Source of the DNA: Gallionellales bacterium UBA7399
Lineage (GTDB): Bacteria > Pseudomonadota > Gammaproteobacteria > Burkholderiales > Gallionellaceae
DNA: 7,346 nucleotides
NCBI GenBank assembly: GCA_002470125.1
Contig: DKNB01000036.1
Location: 1 to 7,346, forward strand
Direction: 5' to 3'
Positions 6,888 to 7,346 of the stretch are shown here, one piece after another. Every line of letters begins with the position of its first letter. The stretch's first letter is position 1. Under the pieces are notes generated by a model. The model was not told the DNA's origin and did not search any database. It saw nothing but the letters and a program-made list of their open reading frames with translations. The position numbers and the translations under genes were made by a program.

Positions 6888-6930
6888 ACTAAGTCAGCTT
6901 ACTCGTATCACTAAGTAACGCTAGCTTAGT
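6888..6930. repeat. Three ACTAAG motifs upstream of the secreted-protein gene
   Basis: ACTAAGT occurs at 6888-6894 and again at 6910-6916, 22 bases apart (two helical turns). An inverted copy, CTTAGT, is at 6925-6930 and pairs with 6910-6915 as a 6-bp inverted repeat. A looser CTAAGT is at 6791-6796. The spacing would suit a regulator binding one face of the DNA about 130-170 bases before the start codon, but motifs this short can occur by chance. Confidence 0.35.
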
Positions 6931-7159
6931 TGAGCCACAGAAAAAAACATACGTATAAAGCTTTCTTCTGATGAATCCATGCCCGATGCTTCGTTATATG
7001 CGCAAGCGCACAACATATTTCCCCATCGTAATGCCGTATCCGCCCAGCCCTAATCTTGCAAACTGTTGAGATACCAACGCATGATAGGACGAGCGCCATG
7101 AAAAGTAAATAAGCAAATCGTCTAATCCTGTTGAAGTTCTGCTAATTTATAAAATAAGT

Positions 7160-7188
7160 GATTATATTCATATAGAAAGGATTATATT
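7160..7188 (+). repeat. Direct repeat GATTATATT, 20-base period
   Basis: The nonamer GATTATATT occurs at 7160-7168 and 7180-7188, separated by CATATAGAAAG. The 20-base step is close to two helical turns and the surroundings are only about 16 percent G/C. It could be a paired binding site or an UP-like AT tract upstream of the promoter at 7249. Low complexity makes chance repetition possible. Confidence 0.4.
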
Positions 7189-7213
7189 TTGGGGGTGGAC
7201 CCCAACGAGTTGG
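7189..7213 (+). other. Two overlapping, mutually exclusive hairpins
   Basis: TTGGGG (7189-7194) pairs with CCCCAA (7200-7205) around a 5-base loop, while CCAAC (7202-7206) pairs with GTTGG (7209-7213). The two stems share 7202-7205 and cannot form together. The second is followed by a GT-rich run ending in TTTTT (7224-7228). The stems lie upstream of the predicted promoter at 7249, so they would act in RNA only if transcription enters from further left. Confidence 0.35.
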
Positions 7214-7248
7214 TTGGTTGTTGTTTTTGAGCAATTTTGTTTGCTGAG

Positions 7249-7277
7249 TTGGCAAAATGTCACCCAAAATTTATTAT
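7249..7277 (+). promoter_or_regulatory. Sigma70-type promoter facing the right edge
   Basis: TTGGCA (7249-7254) and TATTAT (7272-7277) each match the consensus at five of six bases and are separated by exactly 17 bases, the optimal spacing. A start near 7284 would give a leader of about 20 bases to the ATG at 7305. The -10 lies inside a 9-bp AT palindrome (7268-7276 with 7280-7288), which also contains a perfect TATAAT at 7275-7280. Confidence 0.6.
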
Positions 7278-7304
7278 AATAATAAATTAAATCAATTGGT
7301 TGTT

Positions 7305-7346
7305 ATGAATATATTGGGCAGGACTGGCGCTGAGACAAAACGAATT
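7305..7346 (+). CDS. Start of a possible gene cut by the right edge
   Basis: ATG at 7305 opens 14 codons to the window end, reading MNILGRTGAETKRI. The case for it is the good promoter ending 28 bases earlier and the rise in G/C content after the start. No Shine-Dalgarno sequence is visible (the preceding bases read AATTGGTTGTT), and 14 residues are too few to name a family. Confidence 0.35.
   Translation, partial: MNILGRTGAETKRI

Larger units (their letters stand above)
6758..7346. other. AT-rich intergenic region, no complete gene
   Basis: These 589 bases hold no reading frame with coding character on either strand. Base composition drops well below that of the genes, to 8 G/C in 50 bases at 7141-7190. 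The left part is the leader and presumed promoter region of the leftward secreted-protein gene, although I find no convincing -35/-10 pair for it. The right part holds short repeats, hairpins and a rightward promoter, itemised separately. No tRNA or rRNA is seen; a small RNA cannot be excluded. Confidence 0.7.

Noticed and set aside
6994..7018. Palindromic TGCGCAAGCGCA flanked by ATATG/CATAT, considered as an integron attC or small terminator
   Set aside because: It lacks the GTTRRRY/RYYYAAC core sites and has no T tract; the stem is only 4-5 bp with almost no loop.
7190..7208. GGGTGGACC resembling the T-box antiterminator core
   Set aside because: The match stops short of the ACCGCG part, no stem I or specifier is visible, and T-boxes are not expected in a betaproteobacterium.

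Overview
The window reads as a chromosomal segment from a Gram-negative proteobacterium, most likely a betaproteobacterium (Nitrosomonadales/Burkholderiales-like). This rests on the arginine-sensitive type of ArgB, the periplasmic PCuAC copper chaperone, and the gene order dacC-dat-ybeD-lipB-lipA. I recognise the families but cannot name a genus. The coding part has intermediate GC; the last ~590 bases are clearly more AT-rich and hold no complete gene.

Layout. (1) Positions 1-561: the 3' part of an ammonium transporter gene (+), cut by the left edge. (2) Positions 616-2051: two leftward genes, a PCuAC-type copper chaperone followed by argB (N-acetylglutamate kinase). argB converges on the ammonium transporter across a small hairpin. 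(3) Positions 2256-6243: a rightward run of five genes: dacC (D,D-carboxypeptidase), dat (D-amino acid aminotransferase), ybeD (DUF493), lipB (octanoyltransferase) and lipA (lipoyl synthase). It ends at a perfect 19-bp-stem terminator at 6276-6317. (4) Positions 6353-6757: a leftward gene for a 134-residue secreted, histidine-containing protein that I do not recognise. It has a strong ribosome binding site and shares the terminator with lipA. (5) Positions 6758-7346: an AT-rich intergenic stretch with short repeats, competing hairpins and a good sigma70-type promoter facing right. This probably drives a gene whose first 14 codons (7305-7346) are all that is visible.

How the genes work together. 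DacC trims terminal D-alanine from peptidoglycan stem peptides, and Dat can interconvert D-alanine and D-glutamate, so the first pair makes a plausible D-amino-acid recycling unit. LipB moves octanoate from acyl carrier protein onto lipoyl domains and LipA inserts the two sulfurs, so the last pair is the endogenous lipoate pathway. YbeD is a small probable regulatory protein that commonly sits between the dac and lip genes. Most of the window is ordinary core metabolism. The unrecognised secreted protein and the structured AT-rich region beside it are the parts most worth following up.
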